NCBI RefSeq assembly: GCF_025685645.1
Contig: NZ_JAGSYF010000002.1
Coordinates: 124,001-188,000 of the forward strand
Source: Edaphobacter bradus
GTDB lineage: Bacteria; Acidobacteriota; Terriglobia; Terriglobales; Acidobacteriaceae
Reading direction: 5' to 3'
Length of the DNA stretch: 64,000 nt
Below the pieces are notes generated by a model. It saw only the letters and a list, made by a program, of their open reading frames with translations, was not told where the DNA came from and did no database searches. Shown here piece after piece: positions 16,985-27,300 of the stretch (position 1 is the first letter of the stretch; every line of letters begins with the position of its first letter). A program made the translations under genes and the position numbers.

Positions 16985-18889
16985 ATGTGTGGAATTGCTG
17001 GTTTCACCCATGTAGATGGGACTTTCCTGCCCGCGAGGATCCACCAGGCTGTGGCTTCGATCATTCATCGAGGCCCCGACCATCAAGGCGTCTGGCAGGA
17101 CCCAACCATCTCCCTCGGTGCAACCCGCCTTGGAGTCATCGATATTGGAGCCGGCGCTCAGCCGATCTCGTCTGAAGACAACGACTATACGCTCATCTTC
17201 AACGGAGAGATCTACAACCACGCCGAGCTCCGCCGCGAACTCGAGCGGCACGGCCACACATTCCGCACCTCCTGCGACACTGAGGTCGTTCTCCGCGCCT
17301 TCATCCACTGGGACACAGCCTGCATCGAAAAGCTCCGCGGAATGTTCGGATTCGCCATCTGGTGCCGGGCGCGCCGGCGTCTCGTTCTCGCCCGCGATCG
17401 CATGGGGATTAAGCCGCTCTACTACGCCTGTCGCGGCCGTGACCTTTACTTTGGCTCCGAACTCAAAGCTATCTTCTGCCACCCCGAGATCAGCCGTTCC
17501 ATCGACCTCAACTCGCTCAACACCTACCTCGGCCTGAACTACGTCGCGGGTTCCCGCACCTTAGCTGAAGGCATCGTCAAACTCAAGCCCGGCCACTTTC
17601 TAACCTGGCACGACGGCGAGATCTCCTCGCACCGCTACTGGCAGGTCTTCCCGCCCAACGGCGCTCCCCCCTCCCTCGAAGATTCCGTTACCCAGCTTGA
17701 CCATCTTCTCACCCAGTCCATCAAAGAGCATCTCGCCGCCGATGTCCCCGTTGGGGTCTGGCTCAGCGGAGGCATCGATTCGTCGACCATCCTTCACTAC
17801 GCCAGCCAGCACTCCGCGACGCGCCTCAACACCTTTTCCATTACCTTCAACGGCCGCGAGTTCAACGAGGCCTCTTCCATCCGCGAGATGGCCTCGCGCT
17901 ACTCCACCGAGCACCACGAACTCGATCTCAGCCCGGCAACCGTCACTCCCGACTCCATCACCGACCTCGCCTATTACTCCGACGAGCCCAACGCCGACGC
18001 CGGCGCCGTTCCCGTCTGGCATCTCTCCCGTCTCTCCGCTCAGAAGGTCACCGTCGCCCTCAGTGGCGAAGGTGCCGACGAGCTCTTCGGTGGCTATATC
18101 ACTTACCTCGCCGATACCTACGCCCGCCGCGCTCGCCTGCTTCCCCGCAGCCTCCGTCGCCTCGCCTTGCAATCTGCCGGAAGATTCCGCGCCTCCAACA
18201 AGAAGATCGGCCTCGACTACAAGTTGCAGCGCTTCCTCCACGGCACGCTGCTCGATGAGCGCCACTCACACGTCTTCTGGAACGGGACCTTCTCGCCGGA
18301 ACAGCGCCGCGACCTCCTGCTCTCGCAGCACCACTCCCACATGCTCAAGCTTCTCGCCACCATCCCACCCTCAGGAGACATCCGGCGCTTCATGGCCTTC
18401 GATCAGGCCTATTTCCTGCCCGACAACCTCCTTGTCAAGGTCGACCGCATGAGCATGGCCCACTCCCTCGAGGTTCGCCCCGCCTTTCTCGATCACCGCA
18501 TCGTCGAGTTTGCCGCAACCCTGCCTGCGAACTACGCCATCCAGGGCCGCACCCTGAAGCGCCTCCTGCGCCGGCTCATGAAAGACAAGCTCCCGCAGAA
18601 CATCCTCGCCAAGAAGAAGCAGGGGCTGGATATCCCCGTTCACGACTGGCTGCGCGGCCACCTCAAACCTCTGCTGATGGATACTCTGAACCAGAAGACT
18701 GTCGAAGAGTCCGGTCTCCTCTCCTGGCCTTACATCCAGTCCATCCTCGACCAGCACATGCAAAGAAGGGCAAACTACGGTTATCACCTATGGGGTATGT
18801 TGATGTTGTTTCTCTGGATCAGGCAATGGAAGATCCAACCAGCGCTGGATATTCAGGCCTTCGAGGAGTCCTCTACCGTCTCCGTGTAG
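16985..18889 (+). CDS. asnB: Glutamine-dependent asparagine synthase-like amidotransferase
   Basis: This 634-residue protein has an N-terminal class II glutamine amidotransferase domain starting with the nucleophile Cys2 (MCGIAGF), with HRGPD and FNGEIYNH motifs. A C-terminal ATP-pyrophosphatase domain has the P-loop WLSGGIDSSTI near residue 260 and SGEGADELFGGY. It matches the family's length. AsnB-type paralogues in exopolysaccharide loci (the exosortase/PEP-CTERM-associated and WbpS-like groups) are thought to amidate sugars or peptides, and its place next to glycan genes suggests that role, but free asparagine synthesis cannot be excluded. Its last 100 bases overlap the start of the next gene in another frame. 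Confidence 0.85.
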   Translation: MCGIAGFTHVDGTFLPARIHQAVASIIHRGPDHQGVWQDPTISLGATRLGVIDIGAGAQPISSEDNDYTLIFNGEIYNHAELRRELERHGHTFRTSCDTEVVLRAFIHWDTACIEKLRGMFGFAIWCRARRRLVLARDRMGIKPLYYACRGRDLYFGSELKAIFCHPEISRSIDLNSLNTYLGLNYVAGSRTLAEGIVKLKPGHFLTWHDGEISSHRYWQVFPPNGAPPSLEDSVTQLDHLLTQSIKEHLAADVPVGVWLSGGIDSSTILHYASQHSATRLNTFSITFNGREFNEASSIREMASRYSTEHHELDLSPATVTPDSITDLAYYSDEPNADAGAVPVWHLSRLSAQKVTVALSGEGADELFGGYITYLADTYARRARLLPRSLRRLALQSAGRFRASNKKIGLDYKLQRFLHGTLLDERHSHVFWNGTFSPEQRRDLLLSQHHSHMLKLLATIPPSGDIRRFMAFDQAYFLPDNLLVKVDRMSMAHSLEVRPAFLDHRIVEFAATLPANYAIQGRTLKRLLRRLMKDKLPQNILAKKKQGLDIPVHDWLRGHLKPLLMDTLNQKTVEESGLLSWPYIQSILDQHMQRRANYGYHLWGMLMLFLWIRQWKIQPALDIQAFEESSTVSV

Positions 18890-20634
18890 ATCTCCTCGTC
18901 CTTCTCGTTGCCTGCTGCGCCTTTCTTCCCCTGGTCATCACTCCGCCTCACCTCATGGACGATGTCGACGCGGTCCAGGCGCAGATCGCGCGCAACATGC
19001 TTCAAAGCGGAGACTGGGTCACCGCACGCCTCGACGGCATCGCCTATCTCGAAAAGTCACCGCTCATCTACTGGATCATGGCGGCATCCTTCCGCCTCTT
19101 CGGTGTCCACGACTGGGCCGCCCGTCTTCCGCTCGCCCTCATCAACATCGCGCTCTGCTGGGTCATCGCACGCTTTGCCATGTGGGCCTTCGGCAGGCGA
19201 GCTGGCCTCTGCGCCGGAACCATCCTCGCCACCTGCATCGGGATCTTCCTCTTCACCCGCATCCTCATCCCCGACGCTGCACTCACCCTCACCATCACTC
19301 TCGCCCTCTGGTCCTTTCTTCGCCTGCTTGACCCTGCAGAGCCCCGATCCCGCTTTTGGTTCTTCACCCTCTACATCTCACTCGCGTGCGGTCTTCTCCT
19401 CAAAGGCCTCATCGCCGCCGTCTTCCCCGTCGCAATCTGCATCATCTTCCTCGCTATCACCCGCGAGACCTCCATCCGCGAACTCGCCCGCCGATTCCGC
19501 CCACTCTCCGGTCTTGCCGTACTCCTCCTCATCGCTGCCCCCTGGCACGTCCTCGCCATCCTGCGCAATCCGCCCTACTTCGACTGGACCATGCATAGCG
19601 GCCCCGGCGCTTACCACGGCTTCTTCTGGTTCTACTTCCTCAACGAGCATCTCTTCCGATTCCTCAACCTCCGCTACCCTCGCGACTACAACACCGTCCC
19701 TCGACTCTGGTTCTGGCTCCTCCACTTCGTCTGGCTCTTCCCTTGGAGCGCGACCTTCTTCACCGCCTTCCGGCACAGCTATCGTCCCGCCACGCGCGAA
19801 GCCAGGGTCCGCCTCCTCGCCCTCATCTGGATCGGCTTCGTCATGCTCTTTTTCACCCTGTCCACAACGCAGGAGTACTACTCCCTGCCCATCTATCCGG
19901 CGCTTGCTATTCTGCTCGGCAGCGATCTTGCCGCCCGAGAGCGATATCCCCTCGTCCCGCGCATCATCCTGGCCTCCACCCTCGGTCTCTGCCTCTGCGC
20001 TGTTCTCTTCATCCTCGTTTGGACCGCGAAGGTTTCTACCCCCGGAGATATCTCCACCGCCCTCACCCAGAACCCCGAACTCTACACCCTCTCACTTGGC
20101 CACATGGGCGACCTCACCCTGCGCTCCTTTGCCTACCTTCGCCTCCCCCTCGCCGTCGCCGCCGTCGCTCTCCTTATCGGCGTGGCCGGACTCATCCGCG
20201 TCCGCAGGACCGCCGCTGCCGTGGCCGTCCTCGCCCTGATGATGCTTACCTTCCTCCAGGCGGCCCGCCTTGCGCTCATCGCCTTCGACCCCTACCTCAG
20301 CTCGAAGAATCTCGCCGACGCTCTCAACCGCTCCGAACCCGGCCCGCTGATCGAGGGCGATGCCTACTACGCCTTCTCGTCCGTCTTCTTTTACACCAAC
20401 CGGACAGCGCTCCTATGGAATGGCCGGAGCAATAACCTCGAGTACGGCTCCAACGCCCCAAACGCAGCCAATGTCTTCGTCGATGACTCCACACTGAAGG
20501 CTCTCTGGTTGGCCGATCAGCAGACATACCTTCTCGTCTACGGCGTGGACCTGCCCCAACTGCATGAGCTTCTAGGCGTCGATCTCCGGGTCGTGGCCAC
20601 AAGCGGTGGAAACTATCTGCTGAGTAATCGATAA
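18790..20634 (+). CDS. ArnT/GT39-family membrane glycosyltransferase
   Basis: This 614-residue polytopic protein has about 11-13 membrane helices. The first periplasmic loop carries an acidic motif (HLMDDVDAVQAQIARNML) and is followed by LEKSPLIYWIMAASFRLFG, typical of the ArnT/PMT family, which transfers sugars from polyprenyl-phosphate donors to lipid A, glycans or proteins at the periplasmic face. The C-terminal soluble part is about 90 residues. The ATG at 18790 overlaps asnB by 100 bases; an in-frame ATG at 18826 reduces this to 64. Both starts precede the first helix, so the overlap is real whichever is used. Confidence 0.85.
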   Translation: MGYVDVVSLDQAMEDPTSAGYSGLRGVLYRLRVDLLVLLVACCAFLPLVITPPHLMDDVDAVQAQIARNMLQSGDWVTARLDGIAYLEKSPLIYWIMAASFRLFGVHDWAARLPLALINIALCWVIARFAMWAFGRRAGLCAGTILATCIGIFLFTRILIPDAALTLTITLALWSFLRLLDPAEPRSRFWFFTLYISLACGLLLKGLIAAVFPVAICIIFLAITRETSIRELARRFRPLSGLAVLLLIAAPWHVLAILRNPPYFDWTMHSGPGAYHGFFWFYFLNEHLFRFLNLRYPRDYNTVPRLWFWLLHFVWLFPWSATFFTAFRHSYRPATREARVRLLALIWIGFVMLFFTLSTTQEYYSLPIYPALAILLGSDLAARERYPLVPRIILASTLGLCLCAVLFILVWTAKVSTPGDISTALTQNPELYTLSLGHMGDLTLRSFAYLRLPLAVAAVALLIGVAGLIRVRRTAAAVAVLALMMLTFLQAARLALIAFDPYLSSKNLADALNRSEPGPLIEGDAYYAFSSVFFYTNRTALLWNGRSNNLEYGSNAPNAANVFVDDSTLKALWLADQQTYLLVYGVDLPQLHELLGVDLRVVATSGGNYLLSNR

Positions 20635-20688
20635 CCCCCAATTACGTCTAGCCGCATGGCTATATAGGACAAACAATGGAAATTTGGC

Positions 20689-20752
20689 TGGGTGGCCCAC
20701 ATCGAAAATCGGGTGCCCCATATCTGGCGGCCTTATCGCCAGATGTGGGTGA
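20689..20752. repeat. REP-like palindromic repeat copy (GGGTGGCCCAC family)
   Basis: The unit has the GGGTGGCCCAC lead, a short spacer, CGGGTGCCCCAT and a palindrome (ATCTGGCG ... CGCCAGAT). It is an outlying copy of the repeat that is dense at 41.8-51.7 kb. Confidence 0.7.
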
Positions 20753-20798
20753 TCGCGCGAAGCACGATCCGCTCTCGGGCGCACGCAATAAAGCTTCT

Positions 20799-21275
20799 CT
20801 ACCGCAACATCTTCACATACTCAAACAACGGCATCCCAAAGAAGTCCACAACCTTCCCCGAAGCACGAAACCCATTCCTCTCATAAAACCGCACCGCCCG
20901 CTTAAGCGGAGCAGTCGTATCCAGACTCACCCGCGTGCATCCGCAATCCATCAACTCCGCCTCAACTGCCTCAAGCAACCGGCGAGCGATCCCACCGCCC
21001 TGAAACCTCGGATCAACCGCCATCCCGCGCACGTGCCCCTCGCCTTCCCCAACCACGGAGCAGCCGATCGTCCCCACCACATCACCCGACTCATCCACCG
21101 CCACAAACACACTCATCGTCGCGATTCGCTCTCGAACCCTCTCCGGCGTAAGCACCGTATCCGCGAAAGCCCCTACGGTATATTGCGCGCGATAGGGTTC
21201 AAACGCCGCGCCAAGACAACGCGAGATACCGTCGCTATCCTCAATGTGCGCGCTCCTGAGAGACACCCGCATCAT
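20799..21275 (-). CDS. GNAT-family N-acetyltransferase
   Basis: This 158-residue GCN5-related acetyltransferase uses acetyl-CoA to acylate an amine; the substrate is unknown. The core motif A is HVRGMAVDPRFQGGGIARRL, including the Q-x-x-G-x-A pyrophosphate loop, and RFYERNGFRASG is the C-terminal motif B. Tandem ATGs at 21275 and 21272 give the likely start (MMRVSLRSAH); the long upstream in-frame extension passes through a repeat and hairpin and is not coding. It stands alone between two glycosyltransferase genes. Confidence 0.85.
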   Translation of the reverse strand: MMRVSLRSAHIEDSDGISRCLGAAFEPYRAQYTVGAFADTVLTPERVRERIATMSVFVAVDESGDVVGTIGCSVVGEGEGHVRGMAVDPRFQGGGIARRLLEAVEAELMDCGCTRVSLDTTAPLKRAVRFYERNGFRASGKVVDFFGMPLFEYVKMLR

Positions 21276-21363
21276 CCCCGGAGTATAGCCATCAGCGGAC
21301 TCGACACTGCCGATTTCCACACCCACCCTTGACACCCCTGATAACCTTAAATCAGGGAGTAAA

Positions 21364-21398
21364 CCGAAGCCCGGCCACCAGCCGGGCTTTCTGCTTCT
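21364..21398. terminator. Hairpin upstream of the GNAT gene
   Basis: A 9-bp perfect stem pairs 21368-21376 with 21382-21390, followed by TTCTGCTTCT. It is placed just before a copy of the GACCTAAAGT repeat, as is a similar hairpin at 45018-45050. Confidence 0.5.
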
Positions 21399-21426
21399 GC
21401 AAGGAATGGCATCAAACGTGCATCGG

Positions 21427-21486
21427 AAGTCCAGACCTAAAGTATCTACTTCGAAGACTTTGCACACTTTTGACGGGGGAGGGGTG
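21427..21486. repeat. GACCTAAAGT/GGGGGAGGGG interspersed repeat, copy 1
   Basis: This stretch matches 45162-45222 over about 60 bases: GAAGTCCA-ACCTAAAGT, then a TTxGAAGA-TTTGCACA core, ending in a G-rich GGGGGAGGGG tail. Both copies follow a GC hairpin and precede a plus-strand gene by about 65-100 bases. Confidence 0.7.
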
Positions 21487-21552
21487 TCCACACAAGGTAA
21501 CTCCGTCGGCAACACGAGAGCACCAGAATACGGACAATAATTACCCCAGATC

Positions 21553-22380
21553 ATGACCCAGCCGATCTCAGTCCTCATCCTCACCAAAAACGAAGAGCGC
21601 GACCTCCCTGGCTGCCTCGCCTCTGTCTCCTTCTCCGACGACATCCACGTCTTCGACTCGTTCTCCACCGACAACACCGTCGCCATCGCGCAACAGGCCG
21701 GCGCGCACGTCCACCAGCGCCCCTTCGACGACTACGCCACTCACCGCAACGCCGCCCTTGCCACCGTTCCCTTCAAGCACCCGTGGGTCTTCCTGCCCGA
21801 TGCCGACGAGCGCCCCACCCCTGAGCTAGTCCGCGAGATGCAGCAGATCGTCCTCGCTGCCAGCGACGAGACCGCAGGCTACCGCGTCCGCCGACGCGAC
21901 TTCCTCTTCGGAACCTGGCTCAAACACGCGCAGCTCTCGCCCTTCTACATCCGCCTCATCCGCCCATCGCGCGCCCGCTACACCCGGACCATCAACGAAG
22001 TCCTCGAGCTCGATGGCCGCGTCGCCGACCTCAGTCACCCGCTCGACCACTATCCATTTTCAAAGGGCATCGCTCACTGGGTCGCCAAGCACAACCTCTA
22101 CTCCACCCTGGAGGCCGAACTCATTCACAAACAGCAGGGCCTGCAGAACCCCTCGCTGACCACCGCACTACGCGACCGCGACTTCCACACCCGCCGGCGT
22201 CACCAGAAGGCGATCTTCTACCGTCTCCCGGGCCGCCCGCTCCTCAAGTGGCTCTACATGGTCTTCTACCGCCGCGCCATCCTCGACGGCGCCGCAGGCA
22301 TTACCTACGCCACGCTGCAGTCCTTCTACGAGTACCTCATCGTCCTCAAGACGAAGGAACTGGAGCGTGGCGGAGCTTGA
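21553..22380 (+). CDS. WaaE/KdtX-like family 2 glycosyltransferase
   Basis: This 275-residue GT2 protein has no membrane helix. It begins ISVLILTKNEERDLPGCL and has DSFSTDNTVAIAQ, WVFLPDADERPTPEL (the DxD region) and RRRDFLFGTWLKH, a pattern seen in the WaaE/KdtX beta-1,4-glucosyltransferases of lipopolysaccharide core synthesis. It probably acts on an LPS core or related lipid-linked glycan. The frame 3' of it carries no partner on the same strand. Acceptor is unproven. Confidence 0.85.
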   Translation: MTQPISVLILTKNEERDLPGCLASVSFSDDIHVFDSFSTDNTVAIAQQAGAHVHQRPFDDYATHRNAALATVPFKHPWVFLPDADERPTPELVREMQQIVLAASDETAGYRVRRRDFLFGTWLKHAQLSPFYIRLIRPSRARYTRTINEVLELDGRVADLSHPLDHYPFSKGIAHWVAKHNLYSTLEAELIHKQQGLQNPSLTTALRDRDFHTRRRHQKAIFYRLPGRPLLKWLYMVFYRRAILDGAAGITYATLQSFYEYLIVLKTKELERGGA

Positions 22381-22383
22381 CGT

Positions 22384-22722
22384 CTACAGCAGCTTCAGCG
22401 AAGTCACCTTCAGGGTGTCTCCCACCACATCGCCGCTCACATCCACACGCAGATGGTCCGCTTTGTTCGACGCCTTCAGTGCACCGGCGATCTTCGCGTT
22501 GCCCTCCGCATCAAACTTCAAGAACTGCTTATCAGCGGTAAGAATGCCATACCCGCTCTTCTCACACGCCAGCGCGCACGAACGAGTGTGGGCATCGGGA
22601 TTCGCCGCCACCTTCTTCGAGCACGACACATCCACAACCGAAACATCGTTGAACGACTTTGTCGCCGCCAGCGCAGGCAACGCCAGCAAGCCGACAGCCA
22701 GCAATGAAGCAAGGATTCGCAT
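22384..22722 (-). CDS. Small secreted protein of unknown function
   Basis: This 112-residue protein has a signal peptide (RILASLLAVGLLALPALAA). The mature part has cysteines in VSCSKK and SCALACEKSGYG and repeats of short beta strands (LKFDAEGNAKIAG, VSGDVVGDTLKVTSL). The start at 22722 is set by AGGAGGAAAATT immediately upstream; a longer frame is not supported. Its look, a heavy-metal-like or copper-responsive secreted small protein, is only an impression, and I do not recognise the family. It ends close to the convergent glycosyltransferase gene and follows the DoxX gene on the same strand. Confidence 0.7.
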   Translation of the reverse strand: MRILASLLAVGLLALPALAATKSFNDVSVVDVSCSKKVAANPDAHTRSCALACEKSGYGILTADKQFLKFDAEGNAKIAGALKASNKADHLRVDVSGDVVGDTLKVTSLKLL

Positions 22723-22756
22723 AATTTTCCTCCTATTTTTCTTGGTTCGCCAACAA

Positions 22757-23161
22757 TTACGCCACGGCCACGGCCGATAGCGCAGACTCACGTACAGCCG
22801 TAAGCTGCGAGAGCACAAACGCACCCACAGCAATCTCCACATCCCGAACGGCAAGATCATAGAACATGCCCGTCGTCACCAGGTTGATCGCAATAGCAAG
22901 CAACCACGCCATTACGATATAGGCGCCAATCCGCGTCCAGCGGCTCAGGACAATCAGCCCAGCGACAATCTCCACAACTCCAACAACATGCATGAACGCC
23001 GGCGTGCTGATGGGGATAACCTTCGCGTACGGACTGAGATACATCCCCCAGTCGGCCAGCTTGTTGAAGAACTTATCCGCTCCCGCAACAATGGGGCCGA
23101 CTCCCAGTGCAATCCTCAAAGCCCACCAGCTGGTTTTCAGACGCTGATCGAAACCGTTCAC
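22757..23161 (-). CDS. DoxX-family membrane protein
   Basis: This 134-residue protein has four predicted membrane helices (about residues 12-32, 55-75, 80-100 and 103-120). The sequence WALRIALGVGPIVAGADKFF at the start of helix 1 and VVGVVEIVAGLIVL match the DoxX/SURF4-like group. Members are small inner-membrane proteins linked to redox or thiol stress, without a defined reaction. It lies 34 bases upstream of the small secreted protein gene on the same strand, so the two may be cotranscribed. Confidence 0.78.
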   Translation of the reverse strand: MNGFDQRLKTSWWALRIALGVGPIVAGADKFFNKLADWGMYLSPYAKVIPISTPAFMHVVGVVEIVAGLIVLSRWTRIGAYIVMAWLLAIAINLVTTGMFYDLAVRDVEIAVGAFVLSQLTAVRESALSAVAVA

Positions 23162-23332
23162 AATCTAACCCTCCACATAAGAGAGCGGCGAAACCGGAAT
23201 CCGTTACAAGGCGGGAGGCAACATCGGGGATCGAGGTGATTGCCGATGAGCACCATCCGGCGGATAATCCTACTTGCAACAGAGCGAATCTGTAACCTCT
23301 TTGCAACTCGGGACTCCATTCTGTAGGCGTCT

Positions 23333-24016
23333 ATGGCATCGAACGGAATTCTCGACAAAGCAAAGCCAACCAGCTGGACCGACGAAGAGATCGTCAATCA
23401 GGTTCGCGCTGGAGACCTCGCCCAGTATGAGATCATCATGCGCCGTTACAATCAGCGCCTCTATCGGGTCGCCCGCTCTATTCTGCACGACGACGCTGAA
23501 GCCGAAGACGTCATGCAGGACGCCTACGTCCGCGCCTATGAGCACCTCGACCAGTTCGCCGGCCGCTCGTCGTTCTCCACCTGGCTGACGCGAATTGCCG
23601 TGAACGAAGCCCTCGGGCGACTGCGTCTGCGCAAACGCCACGAGCAGATCGACGACGCCGAACCTGACGGAGCAACCGCAATGGAAATGGCATCTAAATC
23701 TCCCAACCCGGAGCAGGTCGCTACGCGGATGCAACTCAGCGAGCTCCTGGAAGAAGCCGTCCTCGACCTCCCCGATCAATACCGGACCGTCATCATGCTT
23801 CGCGATATCGAAGGGCTAAGCACAGCAGAGACCGCAGCTGCCCTCGACCTCACCGAGCAGAATGTCAAGGTGCGCCTCCATCGAGGTCACGGCATGATGC
23901 GCGAATGGCTCTTCGAGCGTGTTGGCGAAACCCACTCAGCATTTCCCTTCATGGGCGTTCGCTGCGACCGCGTCGTGCATGGCACCTTCGCCCGTCTCCA
24001 GAACTCGAATCCGTAG
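23333..24016 (+). CDS. ECF-type RNA polymerase sigma factor
   Basis: This 227-residue sigma-70 family member has region 2 (YNQRLYRVARSIL, EDVMQDAYVRAYEHLDQF, FSTWLTRIAVNEALGRLR) and region 4 (LPDQYRTVIMLRDIEGLSTAETA, LTEQNVKVRLHRG). It directs RNA polymerase to alternative promoters. The C-terminal tail after region 4 contains GVRCDRVV, a short extension commonly seen in this acidobacterial/proteobacterial subgroup. No anti-sigma gene is adjacent. It precedes the Oar-like receptor gene on the same strand with a 330-base gap, so control of that receptor is possible but unproven. Confidence 0.88.
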   Translation: MASNGILDKAKPTSWTDEEIVNQVRAGDLAQYEIIMRRYNQRLYRVARSILHDDAEAEDVMQDAYVRAYEHLDQFAGRSSFSTWLTRIAVNEALGRLRLRKRHEQIDDAEPDGATAMEMASKSPNPEQVATRMQLSELLEEAVLDLPDQYRTVIMLRDIEGLSTAETAAALDLTEQNVKVRLHRGHGMMREWLFERVGETHSAFPFMGVRCDRVVHGTFARLQNSNP

Positions 24017-24346
24017 CCATCGACGCCCCGCCGCCCTATCGTCCTCAAGACAAAGGGGATCCAGCGCTGCGGAGCCTAAGAAATACCCCGCTTCTCGTGG
24101 CAAGACTTCGACCATTGATCCTCGCAGACGACTTTCATCCCGGAAAATTCTTGCAATCTACACCAAAGAGTTTTAGTGTGAATTCCACTTTTCTTTATAG
24201 GTTGCAGTTCTAACTGCCTTTTTTGTCTCCGGCGTTGGAATTACAGTGGCGAGCCTTCCATGATGCAGGTATCCCCTCCCCCGTCTCCACACAAGAAAGT
24301 CCATCCACTCAGGATGGCTAATACCGTTTGTCCTTTCGGAGGTCGT
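24017..24346. other. Intergenic region upstream of the Oar-like receptor
   Basis: This 330-base region contains no supported gene. The segment 24160-24240 is AT-rich and is the likeliest place for the receptor promoter. A short in-frame extension of the receptor to 24260 is not favoured because GGAGGT stands directly before the ATG at 24347. Confidence 0.4.
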
Positions 24347-27300
24347 ATGCGTCAATCATCAAGAAAACCCTCACCCAAATCCGCTCTTCTCAGCCTCATC
24401 GCCCTTACTCTCGCTCTCGTCTGTAGCCCTCCACTTACAGCACAAACCTACCGCGGAGGCATCAACGGCACCGTCACCGACAACACCGGAGCCGCCGTCG
24501 TCAACGCCACGGTCGCGGCCGTGGAGACTTCGACCAACGTGCCTTACCGGACCGTGTCTTCAAGTGCTGGCGAGTTCTACTTTACGAATCTGCCTGTGGG
24601 CAGCTACACGGTCACCATCAGCTTTACCGGATTCGCGACCGCCAAGTATGACGAGGTGAAGGTCGTAGCCGGCACCAGTTACATTCTTAACGCGAAGCTC
24701 GCCATCTCGTCCTCTTCCCAAACGGTAGAGGTAACAGCCGCAGCCGTGACACTCGATACGGCCTCAGACGTGCAGGCCACCATCCTGCCGGAGACGGTCG
24801 TGCAGAACCTGCCGAATAGCGGCCGCGACTTTACGCAATTGATCGCACAAACCACGGGATTCGCTGGACTGTCCTCAAACGGCGGCGGAGGTTATGCGAG
24901 TGTGAATGGAACCAGGACCAACGCAGTAAACTGGCAGATCGAAGGCACAGACAACAACGATCTATGGTGGAACATCCCCGCTGTCAACCAGGGCGGCGTC
25001 TCTGCCATCGCCGGGGTCATCTTTCCCATTGACGCCATCGAGAACTTCTCGTTCGTCACCACAGGCGAGACCGCGCTTGGGCGTAATCCTGGCGGCACCG
25101 CAAACCTCATCATTAAGTCCGGCACCAATCAGCTTCACGGCTCGGCGTACTACTTCAACCACAACGAATTCTTCGAACGGCAGAATCCCTTCTCTTCCAC
25201 GAAACCCGCGTCGAGGAATCAGCACTATGGCTTCTCCGTCGGTGCCCCGATTCTCAAGGATAAGTTCTTCTTCTTTGCCGCCGGTGAACACCAGAACTTT
25301 TTGATCGGCGCTCTGAATCACGCAACGGAACCGTCGGCTGCATATCAGACCGCTGCATACTCCGTCCTCGACTTCTACGGCGTGCCCCATAACTCGGTAT
25401 CGAGGAACCTTCTGAACGGAAACGGCACGCTCAAGGGCCTCTGGCCAGCCTCTGCACTCACCGGACCTGCCCAGCCGGAAAACTATCAGGCATCCGGCAA
25501 TGTGACCGGGCATAGCTTCAACGGCGTCATCAAGCTGGACTACAACATCACCGACAAAGATCATCTTTCAGCCAGGTGGTTCGTAGGCCAAGGCACCCAG
25601 ACTTCGCCAACATCCTCTGAACTGACGCCTTACTTTGAGAACGCGCCGATCCACGTCCAAAATTATTCCATCATCTACAACCGTGTTATTAGCCCGTCGA
25701 TGGCCAATCAGCTTGCCGCGGGAGTCAGCTATTTCAACCAGGTGTTCAGCGATTTCGACACATCGTTCAATCCCATCGGCCTCGGCTTGAACACAGGTGT
25801 TACCGATCCGGCCCTGCCGGGCTCCCCCCACTTGGTCATCGGTCCAACCGGCAGCGGCTCCGGGCTCACCGCCAACAACACCGGATTCGACCCGACCGGC
25901 GTTACCTCTCCTTCAGGAAGAAATGACATCACCGGACATCTTGACGACGATCTCAACTGGACAAAGGGTGCCCATCAGTTCCATTTCGGAGGTGAATTCC
26001 GTCAAGCCCAGGTCGACGACTTCTATCAGACAGGACAGCGCGGAACGCTCTACTTCGACGGCTCTCAGGGCCCCTGGAACACATCGAACTTTTCGGGGGG
26101 AGCAGCGCAGACACCTTGCGCGGCTCTAGCAACAAAGAACAAGGGCGCGGCGCCCCCAGCAGGCACGCCATCCAATGTCCTGTTCCTGGCGGACTTCCTC
26201 GCAGGATGCCTCAACCCAACAGCTTCGAGCATCGTCCTCGGCAATCCAAAGCGGCAGGTATTCCTAAACACCTTTGCCCTCTACGGGCAGGACAACTGGC
26301 AGATCACTCATCGGTTCAACCTCAACTACGGTGTGCGCTACGACTACGCAGGCCCCGTCCATTCCAACTATCCAAACCTCTCGATCTTCGACCCAACGAA
26401 ACCATCCGGCCTCGCGGTAGTAGGGCAGAACGCCGAAAATATCTATCCAAAGTTCTGGGGAGGAGTAAGCCCTCGAATCGGATTTAGCTATCAACTGGAT
26501 AGCACCGGCAACACAGTTCTTCGCGGCGGATACGGCTTTTACTATGACACCGTCTATATGAAGTCGATCCTGCAGAACAACGGATCCCAGATCATCTCGG
26601 TCTTCGGACCAGGCTTGAACCCGGCAGGTAGCGATCAAGTCGCGAACGCCCAGGGGCTCAACCAGGTGATCAAGCCGGGGGTGGATATCTATCCCACCTT
26701 TGCGCAAGCGAGCGGCGGCGCTGCTTCGCCGGGCAGCATCAATATCTCCACCTTCGACAAGAACTTCAAGCCCGCCGATGTCCAGCTCTGGGACCTGAAC
26801 ATCCAGCACAGCATCACCAACTCGGTCATTGCCCAGATTGGCTATGTGGGCTCAAAGGGAACTCATCTTCAGGGCTTGTTCGACATCAATCCCGCACTAC
26901 CCAACCCCTCCGAGTCGCCCGATACCACAACTCGCCCGTACTACAAACAGTTTCCTCAATTCGGCGTGATCGCTTCGGACCGAAGCAACCTCGGCTCCAT
27001 CTACAACTCGCTTCAAACCACCCTGCGCCTCCAGAGCTGGCACGGCCTGACCTCGCAGCTGGGGTACACCTGGTCGCACGCACTCGACTATGAGACCGGC
27101 TTCCTGCCCTATGCCCCGCAGGACCCGCGCAACGAGAAGGCAGAGTATGGCAACTCAGACTACGACGTTCGCAATACCTTCACGGGATACTTCAATTACG
27201 CAATACCAGCCTTCCGCGGACCAGAGCGGCTCACCCATGGCTGGGAGCTGAACTCCGGGTTCTCCTTCCATGGTGGATTGCCCTATACAGTCGTTGCCAG

